Positions 7,353 to 16,119 of a stretch of DNA of 64,000 nucleotides are shown one piece after another; the stretch's first letter is position 1, and every line of letters begins with the position of its first letter. The notes beneath the pieces are model-generated. The model saw nothing but the letters and a program-made list of their open reading frames with translations. It made no database searches and was not told where the DNA came from. The stretch covers positions 1 through 64,000 of the forward strand of contig NZ_JBQKKT010000014.1 in assembly GCF_052116585.1 (NCBI RefSeq). The letters are read 5' to 3'. The position numbers were made by a program, and so were the translations under genes. Source of the DNA: Luteococcus sp052116585 (GTDB lineage: Bacteria > Actinomycetota > Actinomycetes > Propionibacteriales > Propionibacteriaceae).

Positions 7353-9119
7353 TCACGCGTCGCTGCCGTGGATCTCCTTCAGGACCTCCGCCAGGGCTTC
7401 TCCGACGGCCACCGAACGCTTCTCACCGCTCTTGCGGTCCCGGATCTCGACCAGCCCATTGGCAAGGTCCCGGCCGATCACCACGGCCGTGGGCATGCCC
7501 AGGATCTCGGTGTCGGCAAACTTCACACCAGGGCTGGCCTTGCGATCGTCATAGAGGACTGCGACGCCCGCCTCGTCGAGCTCGTTGGCGAGCTTCTCGG
7601 CCGCGGCGAAGACCTCCTCGCCCTTGCCTGTGGCGACGATCTCGACATCGAAGGGGGCCAGCGAGCGGGGCCAGCACAGGCCCTTCTCGTCGCAGGTACC
7701 TTCGGCCACCGCGGCGACGGCGCGGGAGACGCCAACGCCATAGGAGCCCATCGTGACGGTGACCAGCTTGCCGTTCTGGTCGAGGACCTTCAGACCCAGC
7801 GATTCCGCGTACTTGCGGCCCAGCTGGAAGATGTGACCCATCTCGATCCCTCGGGCCAGGGTCAGCGGGCCGGAGCCGTCTGGGGCCGGGTCGCCCTCGC
7901 GCACCTCGGCCACGTCGATCACGCCGTCCGGGGTGAAGTCACGGCCACAGACCAGGTCAATGACATGGTGGCCGGGCTGGTTGGCACCCGTCACCCAGCG
8001 CGTTCCGGACACGACGCGCGGATCGCACAGATAGCGCACCTTGCTGGCCGAATCCTCCCCCAGCACCTCCGGACCGATGTAGCCCTTCTTGAGGATGGGG
8101 TTGGCAGCAAAGTCCTCGTCGGTGAAGGCGACGACCTCGGCGGGTTCCACGGCGGCTTCCAGACGCTTCTCGTCGACGGCGCGGTCACCGGGCAGGCCGA
8201 TGGCCAGCACCTCCTGCTTGCCGTCCGGGTGCACCAGCTTGAAGACGACATTCTTGAGGGTGTCGGCGCCGGTCCACTCACGGTCAGTGCGCGGGAAATC
8301 CTTGTTGAGCAAGGTCACCAGCGTCTCGATGGTTTCCGAGTCCGGAGTGTTCTCGGCGTGGGCGGCGGGCGCATCGGCGTAGTCCACGGCAGCGGGAGCC
8401 GCGATCCGGACGGCCTCCACATTGGCGGCATAACCCCCGGGCGACCGCACGAAGGTGTCCTCACCATTGGCCGCCACGGCGAGGAATTCCTCGCTCTTGG
8501 AACCACCCATGGCCCCTGCCATGGCCTGGACGATGACGTAGTCGAAGCCCAGCCGGTCGAAGATCTTGATGTAGGCCTCGCGGTGCTTCTGGTAGCTCGC
8601 CTCCAGACCGGCATCGTCAATGTCGAAGGAGTACGAGTCCTTCATCACGAACTCACGGCCACGCAGGATGCCGGCCCGGGGACGCGCCTCGTCGCGGTAC
8701 TTGTTCTGCACCTGGTAGAGGGCGAGCGGCAGGTCCTTGTACGAGCTGTAGAGGTCCTTCACCATGAGGGTGAACATCTCCTCGTGGGTGGGGCCCAGCA
8801 ACAGGTCGGCGCCCTTGCGATCCTTGAGTCGGAACAGGTTGTCGCCGTACTCGGTCCAACGATTGGTGTCCTCGTAGGGTTCGCGGGGCAGCAGCGCCGG
8901 GAAGTGCACTTCCTGGGCACCGATGGCATCCATCTCCTCACGGACGATGGTCTCCACCTTCTGCAGCACCTTCAGGCCCAGCGGCAGCCAGGAGTAGATG
9001 CCGGGGGCGACTCGACGGATGTAGCCGGCGCGCACGAGCCAGCGGTGGCTCGGAACCTCGGCGTCGGCGGGGTCGTCGCGCAGGGTGCGAACGAACAGCG
9101 AACTCATGCGAGAGATCAT
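7353..9119 (-). CDS. proS: Prolyl-tRNA synthetase (bacterial type)
   Basis: 588-residue class II aminoacyl-tRNA synthetase that charges tRNA-Pro. The N-terminal catalytic segments are recognisable (RAGYIRRVAPGIYSWLPLG, then the motif-2 region RDEARPRAGILRGREF). The long editing (INS) domain typical of bacterial ProS occupies about 230-390, and the anticodon-binding domain is at the C terminus. The start is ATG at 9119, with AAGGA 8 nt upstream. A 372-nt upstream spacer separates it from the GNAT gene. Confidence 0.97.
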   Translation of the reverse strand: MISRMSSLFVRTLRDDPADAEVPSHRWLVRAGYIRRVAPGIYSWLPLGLKVLQKVETIVREEMDAIGAQEVHFPALLPREPYEDTNRWTEYGDNLFRLKDRKGADLLLGPTHEEMFTLMVKDLYSSYKDLPLALYQVQNKYRDEARPRAGILRGREFVMKDSYSFDIDDAGLEASYQKHREAYIKIFDRLGFDYVIVQAMAGAMGGSKSEEFLAVAANGEDTFVRSPGGYAANVEAVRIAAPAAVDYADAPAAHAENTPDSETIETLVTLLNKDFPRTDREWTGADTLKNVVFKLVHPDGKQEVLAIGLPGDRAVDEKRLEAAVEPAEVVAFTDEDFAANPILKKGYIGPEVLGEDSASKVRYLCDPRVVSGTRWVTGANQPGHHVIDLVCGRDFTPDGVIDVAEVREGDPAPDGSGPLTLARGIEMGHIFQLGRKYAESLGLKVLDQNGKLVTVTMGSYGVGVSRAVAAVAEGTCDEKGLCWPRSLAPFDVEIVATGKGEEVFAAAEKLANELDEAGVAVLYDDRKASPGVKFADTEILGMPTAVVIGRDLANGLVEIRDRKSGEKRSVAVGEALAEVLKEIHGSDA

Positions 9120-9491
9120 CGAAGTATTCCTTCTGCACCGCCGGCCATCGCGACCACCGGCGAGGAACGCCCTCGGCTGCCCTTCAGCCTGGCGTCGCGG
9201 TGCACGAGGAAGACTATCGTCCGTCCCAATCTGGGGACAGCACTGCCACCCACAACACTGGGCAATCGTCCAACTTTCCTTGTGCAGTTGATATTCCCGC
9301 CGAAATGGTGCATCCTTTCAGAGGAGCACTTGCGCGGTAACCCCCGAGACTGCGCAAGTGCTCCCTTTTTGCGTCCGGAAGCCCGCCGTTGCCCGAACGT
9401 CTGGTCGAAAGAAGCCGCAGATCGCTGACTGAGTTGGCGACGGTAGCTGGATCACCGGACCGATTCCCCACGCCGAGTCTGCATCGGCCCT
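9120..9491. other. 372-nt spacer between the GNAT gene and proS
   Basis: No ORF with convincing coding character was seen. The spacer holds the proS ribosome binding site (AAGGA) and one strong hairpin at 9323-9364. I looked for a T-box leader because of an ACCGCG string within the hairpin, but the UGGN core and specifier structure are absent. Confidence 0.6.
9323..9370 (+). terminator. 13-bp perfect hairpin followed by T5
   Basis: GGAGCACTTGCGC (9323-9335) pairs exactly with GCGCAAGTGCTCC (9352-9364), extendable by two pairs including a G-U, and TTTTT follows at 9366-9370. This is textbook rho-independent geometry on the plus strand, yet both flanking genes are on the minus strand. It would therefore terminate an unannotated or antisense transcript. 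On the minus strand it would instead be a structured proS leader. Confidence 0.4.
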
Positions 9492-10355
9492 TCAGTAGAG
9501 GACGGTCGCGAAGGTCCCCCGGGACTCGAAGCCGACCCGCTCGTACAGTCGCACGGCCGGCGTGTTGTAGTCATTGACGTACAGGCTCACCACGGGCCAC
9601 CTCTCGCGACACAGTTTCACCACCGAGGCCATCGCCGGCGCCGCAAGTCCCTGTCCGCGCAGAGCCGGATCCAGCCAGACTCCCTGGACTTGGCACACCA
9701 TCCCGGCCGCGCACCCGACGTCGGACTTGAACAGGACGCGCCCGTCCTCCACGATGCCGAAGGCGCGGCCCATGGAGATCGTCCGACGCACATGGCGTCG
9801 GTAGCTGCCGCTCGACTCGAGCGGACTGACGCCGACCTCCTCCGTGTACATCTTCACGGCGGCCTCGAAATAGGGATCGAACTCGTCCAACGTGATCCGT
9901 CGGACACGCGCGTCGAGTGGCACCGGACTGTCCCCTGAGATGGACATCAGCGGCTGCTCCGGCCGCAGGTCGCGCACCTCGGACCAGTCCCCTCCCCAGG
10001 TCTGGCTCAGCCCTTCCCACAACGCGAGTGCAGGAGCGGCCAGCCCCATGATCGAGGCAGCGCGGCGTCGCGGCCCGAGGTAGCGGATGTAGGCGTCGAG
10101 GGACTCCTCATCGGCATTGACCGGTACCAAGTTGGAACCCGCATGACACAAGCTCACCAGCTGGCCGTCGCGCTCGAAGCCGACCACCGTGCATCCCAAC
10201 AGGAACGGGTCCAGCCCCGCTTGGCGAATACGGGAGGCAACGAAGACATTCTCCAGCGGATTCGCCATCAACAGGGCCATGGCCTCGTCGAGGTCATCAT
10301 TGTCCAGGATCCGCAGCGAACCCTTGCCGCTCGATCCGGCCGAGCGGCCCCTCAT
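9492..10355 (-). CDS. GNAT family N-acetyltransferase
   Basis: 287-residue protein whose C-terminal half is a GNAT fold with the acetyl-CoA-binding segment VWLDPALRGQGLAAPAMASV followed by YNTPAVRLYERVGFE. The N-terminal half is a second domain typical of the actinobacterial DUF4081/GNAT proteins next to ispG. The acceptor substrate is unknown. I chose the ATG at 10355, one base after the ispG stop (TGA-G-ATG); an upstream ATG at 10406 would overlap ispG by 50 nt. Tight spacing suggests cotranscription with ispG. Confidence 0.87.
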   Translation of the reverse strand: MRGRSAGSSGKGSLRILDNDDLDEAMALLMANPLENVFVASRIRQAGLDPFLLGCTVVGFERDGQLVSLCHAGSNLVPVNADEESLDAYIRYLGPRRRAASIMGLAAPALALWEGLSQTWGGDWSEVRDLRPEQPLMSISGDSPVPLDARVRRITLDEFDPYFEAAVKMYTEEVGVSPLESSGSYRRHVRRTISMGRAFGIVEDGRVLFKSDVGCAAGMVCQVQGVWLDPALRGQGLAAPAMASVVKLCRERWPVVSLYVNDYNTPAVRLYERVGFESRGTFATVLY

Positions 10356-10356
10356 C

Positions 10357-11499
10357 TCAACTGACCTGGACCTCGGGCGAACCCAGCTCCGAAGATTCTG
10401 CAGCAATGCGATTCGCCTCCTCGATCAGGGTCTCGACGATCTGGTCCTCGGGAACGGTCTTGATGACCTCGCCCTTGACGAAGATCTGGCCCTTGCCGTT
10501 GCCCGCCGCCACGCCAAGGTCAGCCTCGCGCGCCTCTCCGGGGCCGTTGACCACGCAGCCCATGACGGCCACCCGCAGCGGAGCCTGAAGCCCCTCGAGA
10601 CCGGCGCTGACCTTGTCCGCCAGACCCCAGATGTCAACCTGCGCACGGCCGCACCCGGGACAGCTCACCACGTCGAGCTTGCGCGGACGCAGGTTCAGGG
10701 CCTCCAGCAGCTTGGTTCCCACCTTGACCTCCTCCACCGGATCGGCGGAGAGCGAGACGCGGATGGTGTCGCCAATGCCCTCGGCCAGCAGGATGGCGAA
10801 GGCGGCGCTGGACTTGATGGTGCCCTGGAAGGCAGGACCCGCCTCGGTCACGCCCAGGTGGAGCGGCACGTCCGTCTGCGACGCAAGCAGACGGTAGGTC
10901 TGCACCATGATGATCGGGTCATTGTGCTTGACCGAGATCTTGTAGTCCTTGAAGCCGACCTCCTCGAAGAGGCTGGCCTCCCACAGGGCGGACTCCACCA
11001 GGGCCTCCGGGGTGGCCGAACCGTACTTCTTCAGCAGACGGGGATCCAGCGAGCCCGCATTCACCCCGATGCGCAGGCTGACGCCAGCGTCGGTAGCGGC
11101 CTTGGCGATCTCGGCGACCTTGTCGTCGAACTTCTTGATGTTTCCGGGGTTCACGCGCACCGCTGCGCAGCCGGCATCAATCGCAGCGAAGACGTACTTG
11201 GGCTGGAAGTGGATGTCTGCAATGACCGGGATGGCGCTCTTCTTGGCAATGATCGGCAGCGCCTCGGCGTCATCCTGGCTGGGGCAGGCGACGCGCACGA
11301 TGTCGCAACCGGCAGCGGTCAGCTGGGCGATCTGCTGCAGGGTGCCGTTGATGTCGGTCGTCTTCGTCGTCGTCATGGACTGCACCGAGATGGGGTGCTC
11401 GCTGCCGACGCCAACCTTGCCGACGTGGATCTGGCGGGTCTGGCGACGCGGCGCCAGGACGGGTGCGGGAAGAGAAGGCATGCCAAGTGCGACGGTCAT
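10357..11499 (-). CDS. ispG: 4-hydroxy-3-methylbut-2-enyl diphosphate synthase (flavodoxin)
   Basis: 380-residue IspG (GcpE), a [4Fe-4S] enzyme that converts MEcPP to HMBPP in the MEP isoprenoid pathway. The N-terminal TIM-barrel region (GSEHPISVQSMTTTKT) and the C-terminal cluster ligands (SCPGCGR, then GCVVNGPGE) are present. Start chosen at ATG 11499, preceded by TAGTCT at 7 nt; the ORF could extend to 11550, but those residues are unlike the family. It depends on Fe-S supply, which the suf operon in this window would provide. Confidence 0.96.
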   Translation of the reverse strand: MTVALGMPSLPAPVLAPRRQTRQIHVGKVGVGSEHPISVQSMTTTKTTDINGTLQQIAQLTAAGCDIVRVACPSQDDAEALPIIAKKSAIPVIADIHFQPKYVFAAIDAGCAAVRVNPGNIKKFDDKVAEIAKAATDAGVSLRIGVNAGSLDPRLLKKYGSATPEALVESALWEASLFEEVGFKDYKISVKHNDPIIMVQTYRLLASQTDVPLHLGVTEAGPAFQGTIKSSAAFAILLAEGIGDTIRVSLSADPVEEVKVGTKLLEALNLRPRKLDVVSCPGCGRAQVDIWGLADKVSAGLEGLQAPLRVAVMGCVVNGPGEAREADLGVAAGNGKGQIFVKGEVIKTVPEDQIVETLIEEANRIAAESSELGSPEVQVS

Positions 11500-11506
11500 G
11501 GAAGCC

Positions 11507-11512
11507 AGACTA
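11507..11512 (-). promoter_or_regulatory. -10 box TAGTCT, leaderless ispG promoter
   Basis: TAGTCT, 7 nt, then the ispG ATG. It gives ispG its own promoter after the terminator of the upstream nuclease gene. Confidence 0.5.
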
Positions 11513-11558
11513 GTGGACGGCGCAATGCCCCGCAGCGCGCCGTCGGGCACCCGACGCG

Positions 11559-11595
11559 GACCGCCCCGCCCCTCGCTGGGAGGGACGGGGCGGTC
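11559..11595 (-). terminator. Terminator hairpin between the nuclease gene and ispG
   Basis: GACCGCCCCG and CGGGGCGGTC are exact complements separated by 17 nt that also partly pair (CCCTCG/AGGGA). It lies about 30 nt after the nuclease stop. No U tract follows. Confidence 0.55.
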
Positions 11596-11622
11596 GTCAG
11601 CTGATCGGCAGCGACGCGAGGA

Positions 11623-14600
11623 TCACTTGCCGGGATTCACGATCTGCACCCGGGTCTCCTCCAGAAGGGCACCGTCGCGCAGGATGACTGCCTGGGCCTT
11701 GCTCCAGCTGGGCTGGCGCATCGAGTCGAAGCCCTTGGCGGCGTCCACCGTGACCGTGCGCTCCTTGCCCTTGGCCGTGTAGGTCACCACCAGCTGGTCG
11801 CCGGGCTGGGCCTGGTCCACCCAGAAGGCGAAGTCCTTGGCCTGGGCCCGGGACTTGATGACCGGGGTGGGCAGCGGCAGGCACTCCTGGGTGGTCGTGA
11901 TGGAGACGCGAGTCTCCTCCATCGCCTGCCCGTTGCGCACCACGACGGCCGTTGCATCGGTCCAGGTGGGCTTGCTGCCACTCCACCATCCGGCCTCGGT
12001 GATGCCAACGGTGGTGTACTGGGCGCTGCCATTCCAGTGACCGTCGATGCGCAGCTGGTCGCCCTCGGCGAAGTCGGCGACCTTGAAGCCGAACGAGTCG
12101 CAGGACTGGTAGGACGAGAGCACTGGAGTCGGGGCCGGCGCGGGAGTGGCAGAGCCGATGCCCACCAGCACCGGGTCGTGGTCGCTGGAGGCGTACGGAG
12201 TCGGCTGGTAGAAGTCCACCACGTTGTAGTTGCGACGCGAGTACTGCATGGCCACGGACTCGTCGCCATTGATGTTCAGGTCGTCAGCGCCCGTGACCAG
12301 AGCCAGGGCCTCCTCGTTCGCCAAGGCATGGTCCAAGGAGCCCAGGCGACCCCCGAACTGGTAGCTCGTCGACTCGGGGTTGAACGTACGGACCAGGTCC
12401 GTGAAGCCCGCCTCCTCCAGGATCTGGATGGGGGTCTCCTCGGTGTAGGCGTTGAAGTCGCCAATCAGGAAGACCGGCTCGCCCGGCCACATCTGCTCGG
12501 TCCAGGCCGCCAGATCACGGGCCTGCTCCTCACGCGACGGGTTCGACAGCCCCTGGCCGGTGCCATCATCCTCGCCGGAACCCTTGCTCTTGAAGTGGTT
12601 GGCGATGGCCACGAACTGCTGGCCCGTGGCAATCGCCTCGAACTTCTGGCCCAGCGGCTGGCGGGCATTGGCGAAGTCCGGGCTGTCCAGGATCACCGAG
12701 GCGTCCACCGGCTTGACCACGGCGGGCTTGTAGATGAAGGCAGTACGGATGACGTCCTCGCTGGCCGGGAGGATCGTCGGGCTGGGCACGTAGGCGTAGG
12801 TGCCGGCTCCGACCTTGGCATTGAGGGCCTCGACGAGTGCCTTCACCGAGGCATCGCGGTCGTGGTTGAAACGGGCGGAGTTCTCCACCTCCATCAGGCC
12901 AACGACGTCGGCGTCGAGCATCTCCAGGGCGGCAACGATCTTGGCCTGCTGGTCCTCGAAGGCGCTCTGGGTATAGGCGCCACGCACGGTGCAGCCATTG
13001 GCGCCCACCGGGTTGCCGTCCTTGTCCTTGTAGGACGCGCAACCAGTCTCGTCCTGGCCCAGGTCGGTGAAGTAGTTCAGCACGTTCATGGCACCGAGCT
13101 TCACGTCGCCCCCCACAGCCGGAGCGGCGGTGGGACGGTCATTCTCGGTGGTCACCGGGTCGTTCTCGTCGGTGGCGCCGACGATCTGGTCCACCGGCTG
13201 ATAGTTCCACTGGAAGCGGTAGTCCAGGATGACGGGCTTGGCGAAGGTCACCTGCGAGTCGGTGCGCATCGGCTCGTCCTGGCTGAGGTACGGCAGCGGG
13301 CTCTGCTTGGCGGTGGCATTGCGCATGTAGTCCCAGCTGGAACCGTCGTCCAGGGTGATGTACTTCTTGGCCTGCTCGGACTCGAAGGCCGCGGCCTCGG
13401 AGGGGGCCACGCGATCGGTGGCGGTCCACAGCGGCTGGTCACCGAAGGCCAGACCGACCTGGCCGTAGTTGTTCAGGTTGTAGTTGTTGGTGATCGTGTA
13501 GGTGCCCTGGGGCAGCACGAGCATGCCCTCGTAGGCCTCCTTGTCGGCATCCGAGACCGGCAGCGTGGCCAGCTCGGTGGGCTGCACGGGAGCGCAGTCG
13601 GTGGCCGCGGTCAGCACCGGCTTGGTGAGCTGGGTGAGGCCGTTGTACTCGGCGGGGATACCCGTGACCGTGTAGCACTCCCCCGGCTTCGCGGTGGGAG
13701 CGGTGCCGGTGTAGACGAAGATGCCGTCGGAGGCCTCGCCGGCGGCCTTCGCGGTGCCGCCGGTGCCCGGGGTCTGCAGGTAGAAGCCGTTGAAGCCACC
13801 GGTCGGGTAGCTGGCCGTGACCACGCCCTGGGTGGTGACCGTCTGCCCGGCCAGCGGGGTGGCGTCTCCGGTGCCCTGGATCTGGGCGATGGTGACGGGG
13901 GCGTTCGGTGTCGGCTCGACGCTGGGCGTGGGATCAACACTGGGCGTGGGATCAACACTGGGCGTGGGATCAACACTGGGCGTGGGATCAACACTGGGCG
14001 TGGGATCGACACTGGGGCTCGGCGTCGGGTCGACGGGGCTGACGGCGCCCTGGTTCTGGGGCTGTGGGGCGCCAGTGACGAAGTCGGCGCTGTTCACGTC
14101 GGTATCGGTGCCATTGGTGCGGCTGATCGAGGTGGTGTTCGACGGGGCCTTCGCGGCGGCGCCCTCCACCTTGGTGGCCGTGCCGTAGCCGACCAGGTCG
14201 ACGGTCGCGCCGTCAGCGCCCTTGAGCTCGACGGTGCCGGCGGTGGCACTCATGGCCGCGGTGCAGGTGACGTCGGGGGTGGGCAGCGGCTCGGTGCCGG
14301 CGGCGCCCTTGGCCTGCTGCACCAGGAAGTGTGCGCCCGGGGCAACGGAGCCGCTCAGGTTGCAGGTGTTGCCGAGGTTGCCGGCGGCCGAGTAGTACAG
14401 CACCTGCCAGCCAGTGAGGTCGATGGCGGAAGTGGTGCCGTTGAAGAGCTCGACGAAGTCGTGGGTGAGGGTGGCGCCGGAGTTGCCTCCGCCGCCGTAG
14501 ACCTCATTGATGACGAGGTGGTCGTCGGCAGCGTGCGCGGGCAGGGCGGCCAGACCGGTGGCGACGAGGCCCAGACCGAGCGCCCCGGCCACGGCGCCGC

Positions 14601-14646
14601 GGCGCCAGGCAGTGGAACGGCCACTGGGAGCGGGATGGGTGGACAT
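11623..14646 (-). CDS. ExeM/NucH family secreted endonuclease
   Basis: 1007-residue exported nuclease. Residues 1-40 form a Sec signal peptide ending ALPAHA. A lamin-tail-like domain follows (about 41-200, HLVINEVYGGGG), then a VDPTPS repeat linker (about 206-245) and an OB-like domain with ATPLAGQTVTTQGVV. The endonuclease/exonuclease/phosphatase domain spans about 510-815 and shows LGAMNVLNYF, LMEVEN, IANHFKSKGS, IGDFNAY and SSDHDPVLV, the metal and catalytic motifs. The C-terminal tail has two similar segments rich in Trp and Val. It probably degrades extracellular DNA. It separates ispG from rip1/dxr, which are usually adjacent, so it looks like a lineage-specific insertion. GGAGAA lies before the ATG. 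Confidence 0.93.
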   Translation of the reverse strand: MSTHPAPSGRSTAWRRGAVAGALGLGLVATGLAALPAHAADDHLVINEVYGGGGNSGATLTHDFVELFNGTTSAIDLTGWQVLYYSAAGNLGNTCNLSGSVAPGAHFLVQQAKGAAGTEPLPTPDVTCTAAMSATAGTVELKGADGATVDLVGYGTATKVEGAAAKAPSNTTSISRTNGTDTDVNSADFVTGAPQPQNQGAVSPVDPTPSPSVDPTPSVDPTPSVDPTPSVDPTPSVDPTPSVEPTPNAPVTIAQIQGTGDATPLAGQTVTTQGVVTASYPTGGFNGFYLQTPGTGGTAKAAGEASDGIFVYTGTAPTAKPGECYTVTGIPAEYNGLTQLTKPVLTAATDCAPVQPTELATLPVSDADKEAYEGMLVLPQGTYTITNNYNLNNYGQVGLAFGDQPLWTATDRVAPSEAAAFESEQAKKYITLDDGSSWDYMRNATAKQSPLPYLSQDEPMRTDSQVTFAKPVILDYRFQWNYQPVDQIVGATDENDPVTTENDRPTAAPAVGGDVKLGAMNVLNYFTDLGQDETGCASYKDKDGNPVGANGCTVRGAYTQSAFEDQQAKIVAALEMLDADVVGLMEVENSARFNHDRDASVKALVEALNAKVGAGTYAYVPSPTILPASEDVIRTAFIYKPAVVKPVDASVILDSPDFANARQPLGQKFEAIATGQQFVAIANHFKSKGSGEDDGTGQGLSNPSREEQARDLAAWTEQMWPGEPVFLIGDFNAYTEETPIQILEEAGFTDLVRTFNPESTSYQFGGRLGSLDHALANEEALALVTGADDLNINGDESVAMQYSRRNYNVVDFYQPTPYASSDHDPVLVGIGSATPAPAPTPVLSSYQSCDSFGFKVADFAEGDQLRIDGHWNGSAQYTTVGITEAGWWSGSKPTWTDATAVVVRNGQAMEETRVSITTTQECLPLPTPVIKSRAQAKDFAFWVDQAQPGDQLVVTYTAKGKERTVTVDAAKGFDSMRQPSWSKAQAVILRDGALLEETRVQIVNPGK
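13913..14020 (-). repeat. 18-bp coding tandem repeat (VDPTPS linker)
   Basis: Six 18-bp units inside the nuclease gene; four (13931-14002) are identical and the outer two are degenerate. They encode the hexapeptide VDPTPS that links the lamin-tail domain to the catalytic half. Identical codons in the core imply recent slippage or duplication. Confidence 0.9.
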
Positions 14647-14829
14647 GTGGGTTCTCCAGTGGGTGTGGGGATCGCTGAGATGGCAAGTGCCGCCATCACG
14701 CTACTCATCCACTTCCACCATGTGGGACAGCTGAGCGAGGAGTCCATGCACAGTTCATTCACTTGTCACCCCTGAACCGGACGGGACGACCCTGCCGAAC
14801 CCCTGGCCCGCGCTTCCCTCCTCCGGCTC

Positions 14830-16119
14830 TCAGAAGACCGCGACCGGACTGAACAGGTCAGCAATGATCAGCACGATGCCCGCCAGGAACAGGAAACCAC
14901 CCACCAGGTAGGCCACCGGCAACAACTTGGCCGTGTCCACCGGGCCGGGGTCGGATCGGCCGAATGCGCGAGCGACGGCACGTCGCAGCCCCTCGTAGAG
15001 TGCCCCGGCGATGTGGCCGCCATCGAGCGGGGGCAGCGGGACACAGTTCAGCAGGCAGACGAACAGGTTGAGCGAACCGAGCATCGCGAACCAAGAGGCG
15101 ATCTTGTCGTCCGGGGCCATCTGCCCATTCCCGGCGATCTCACCGGCCACCCGGCTGGCCCCGACGATCGAGATCGGTCCGTTCTCGTCACGGCCTTGCC
15201 CCGTCACGAGGTCGGCACCGACATTCCACACCTTCACCGGGAAGCGGGCCAAGGCGGTCACGGACTGCTTGGTTTGCATCCACACGTCGCCAGCCGTGGT
15301 TCCCACGCCGCCCCGGACCAGCTCATGCGCCGGCGTGACGCCGAGGAATCCCACCTCGACCGTCCGGGCCGGATCCAGCCGATCCGCCATGCCCGTCACG
15401 ATGGTGTTCACCACTGGCAGCGTCAGCTGCTGGCCATCTCGTTCGACCACCAGCCGCGCTGAGCCTGCACCATTGGCCCGGATCGAGGCCGACAGCTCAT
15501 TCCAGTCGCCGGGACGCTCACCGTTGAAGGAGACGATCCGATCACCCACCTGCACACCGGCGGCCTTGGCCGGGGACGCCGGATCCGCGTCGGTGCACGT
15601 CTTCACCTCCCGACTCGCGGGAACGACGCACTCACTGACCTGGGCCGCGACCATCTGGGGACGGTACTGCCCGTGCACCAGGTTGATGCCCAGGAAGATG
15701 AGGAAGGCGAGCAACAGGTTCATGGCGGGCCCACCGGCCATCACGATCACCTTCTGCCAGACGGGCTTCTGGTGGAACAGGCGTCCGTCGTCGGCGCTCG
15801 TGATGTCCTCGTACTCGTAGTCGCGAGCCTCATCGGCCAGTCTCGCGACCGGACCGCGCGACTCGGCCTGACCCGGGCGACGAGGCGGGTACATCCCGAC
15901 CATCCGCACATAGCCGCCCAGCGGAATCGCCTTGATCCCGTAGTGGGTCTCTCCCCGACGCACCTGCCAGACCGTGCGCCCGAAGCCGACGAAGTACTGC
16001 GTCACCTTCACCCCGAAGAGCTTCGCCGGCAGCAGATGGCCCACCTCGTGCAGGGCGATCGACGCCATGACCAGCCCGAAGAAGAGCAGCGCCGCCACGA
16101 CGCTGACCAGCAGGGTCAT
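14830..16119 (-). CDS. rip1: Site-2 protease, M50 family (RseP/Rip1-type)
   Basis: 429-residue intramembrane metalloprotease. The zinc-binding HEVGH is at residues 24-28 within the first membrane helix. A PDZ domain lies in the middle (about 170-250, AGVQVGDRIVSFNGE), and the C-terminal membrane region carries the second metal motif NCVPLPPLDGGH. Members cleave membrane-bound anti-sigma factors and other single-pass proteins after an initial site-1 cut. The ATG overlaps the dxr stop by 4 nt (ATGA), so the two are translationally coupled. Confidence 0.93.
   Translation of the reverse strand: MTLLVSVVAALLFFGLVMASIALHEVGHLLPAKLFGVKVTQYFVGFGRTVWQVRRGETHYGIKAIPLGGYVRMVGMYPPRRPGQAESRGPVARLADEARDYEYEDITSADDGRLFHQKPVWQKVIVMAGGPAMNLLLAFLIFLGINLVHGQYRPQMVAAQVSECVVPASREVKTCTDADPASPAKAAGVQVGDRIVSFNGERPGDWNELSASIRANGAGSARLVVERDGQQLTLPVVNTIVTGMADRLDPARTVEVGFLGVTPAHELVRGGVGTTAGDVWMQTKQSVTALARFPVKVWNVGADLVTGQGRDENGPISIVGASRVAGEIAGNGQMAPDDKIASWFAMLGSLNLFVCLLNCVPLPPLDGGHIAGALYEGLRRAVARAFGRSDPGPVDTAKLLPVAYLVGGFLFLAGIVLIIADLFSPVAVF

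Noticed and set aside
9320..9370. T-box riboswitch in the proS leader
   Set aside because: An ACCGCG string occurs in the loop, but the UGGN core is scrambled, no specifier stem is seen, and the hairpin's U tract is on the opposite strand.
7368..9428. 686-residue open frame opposite proS
   Set aside because: Shadow of proS; same GC-skewed antisense effect. The start lies inside the proS 3' end.
12037..14775. 912-residue open frame opposite the nuclease gene
   Set aside because: Antisense to a well-supported secreted nuclease; contains the mirror image of its 18-bp repeats and no recognisable domain.
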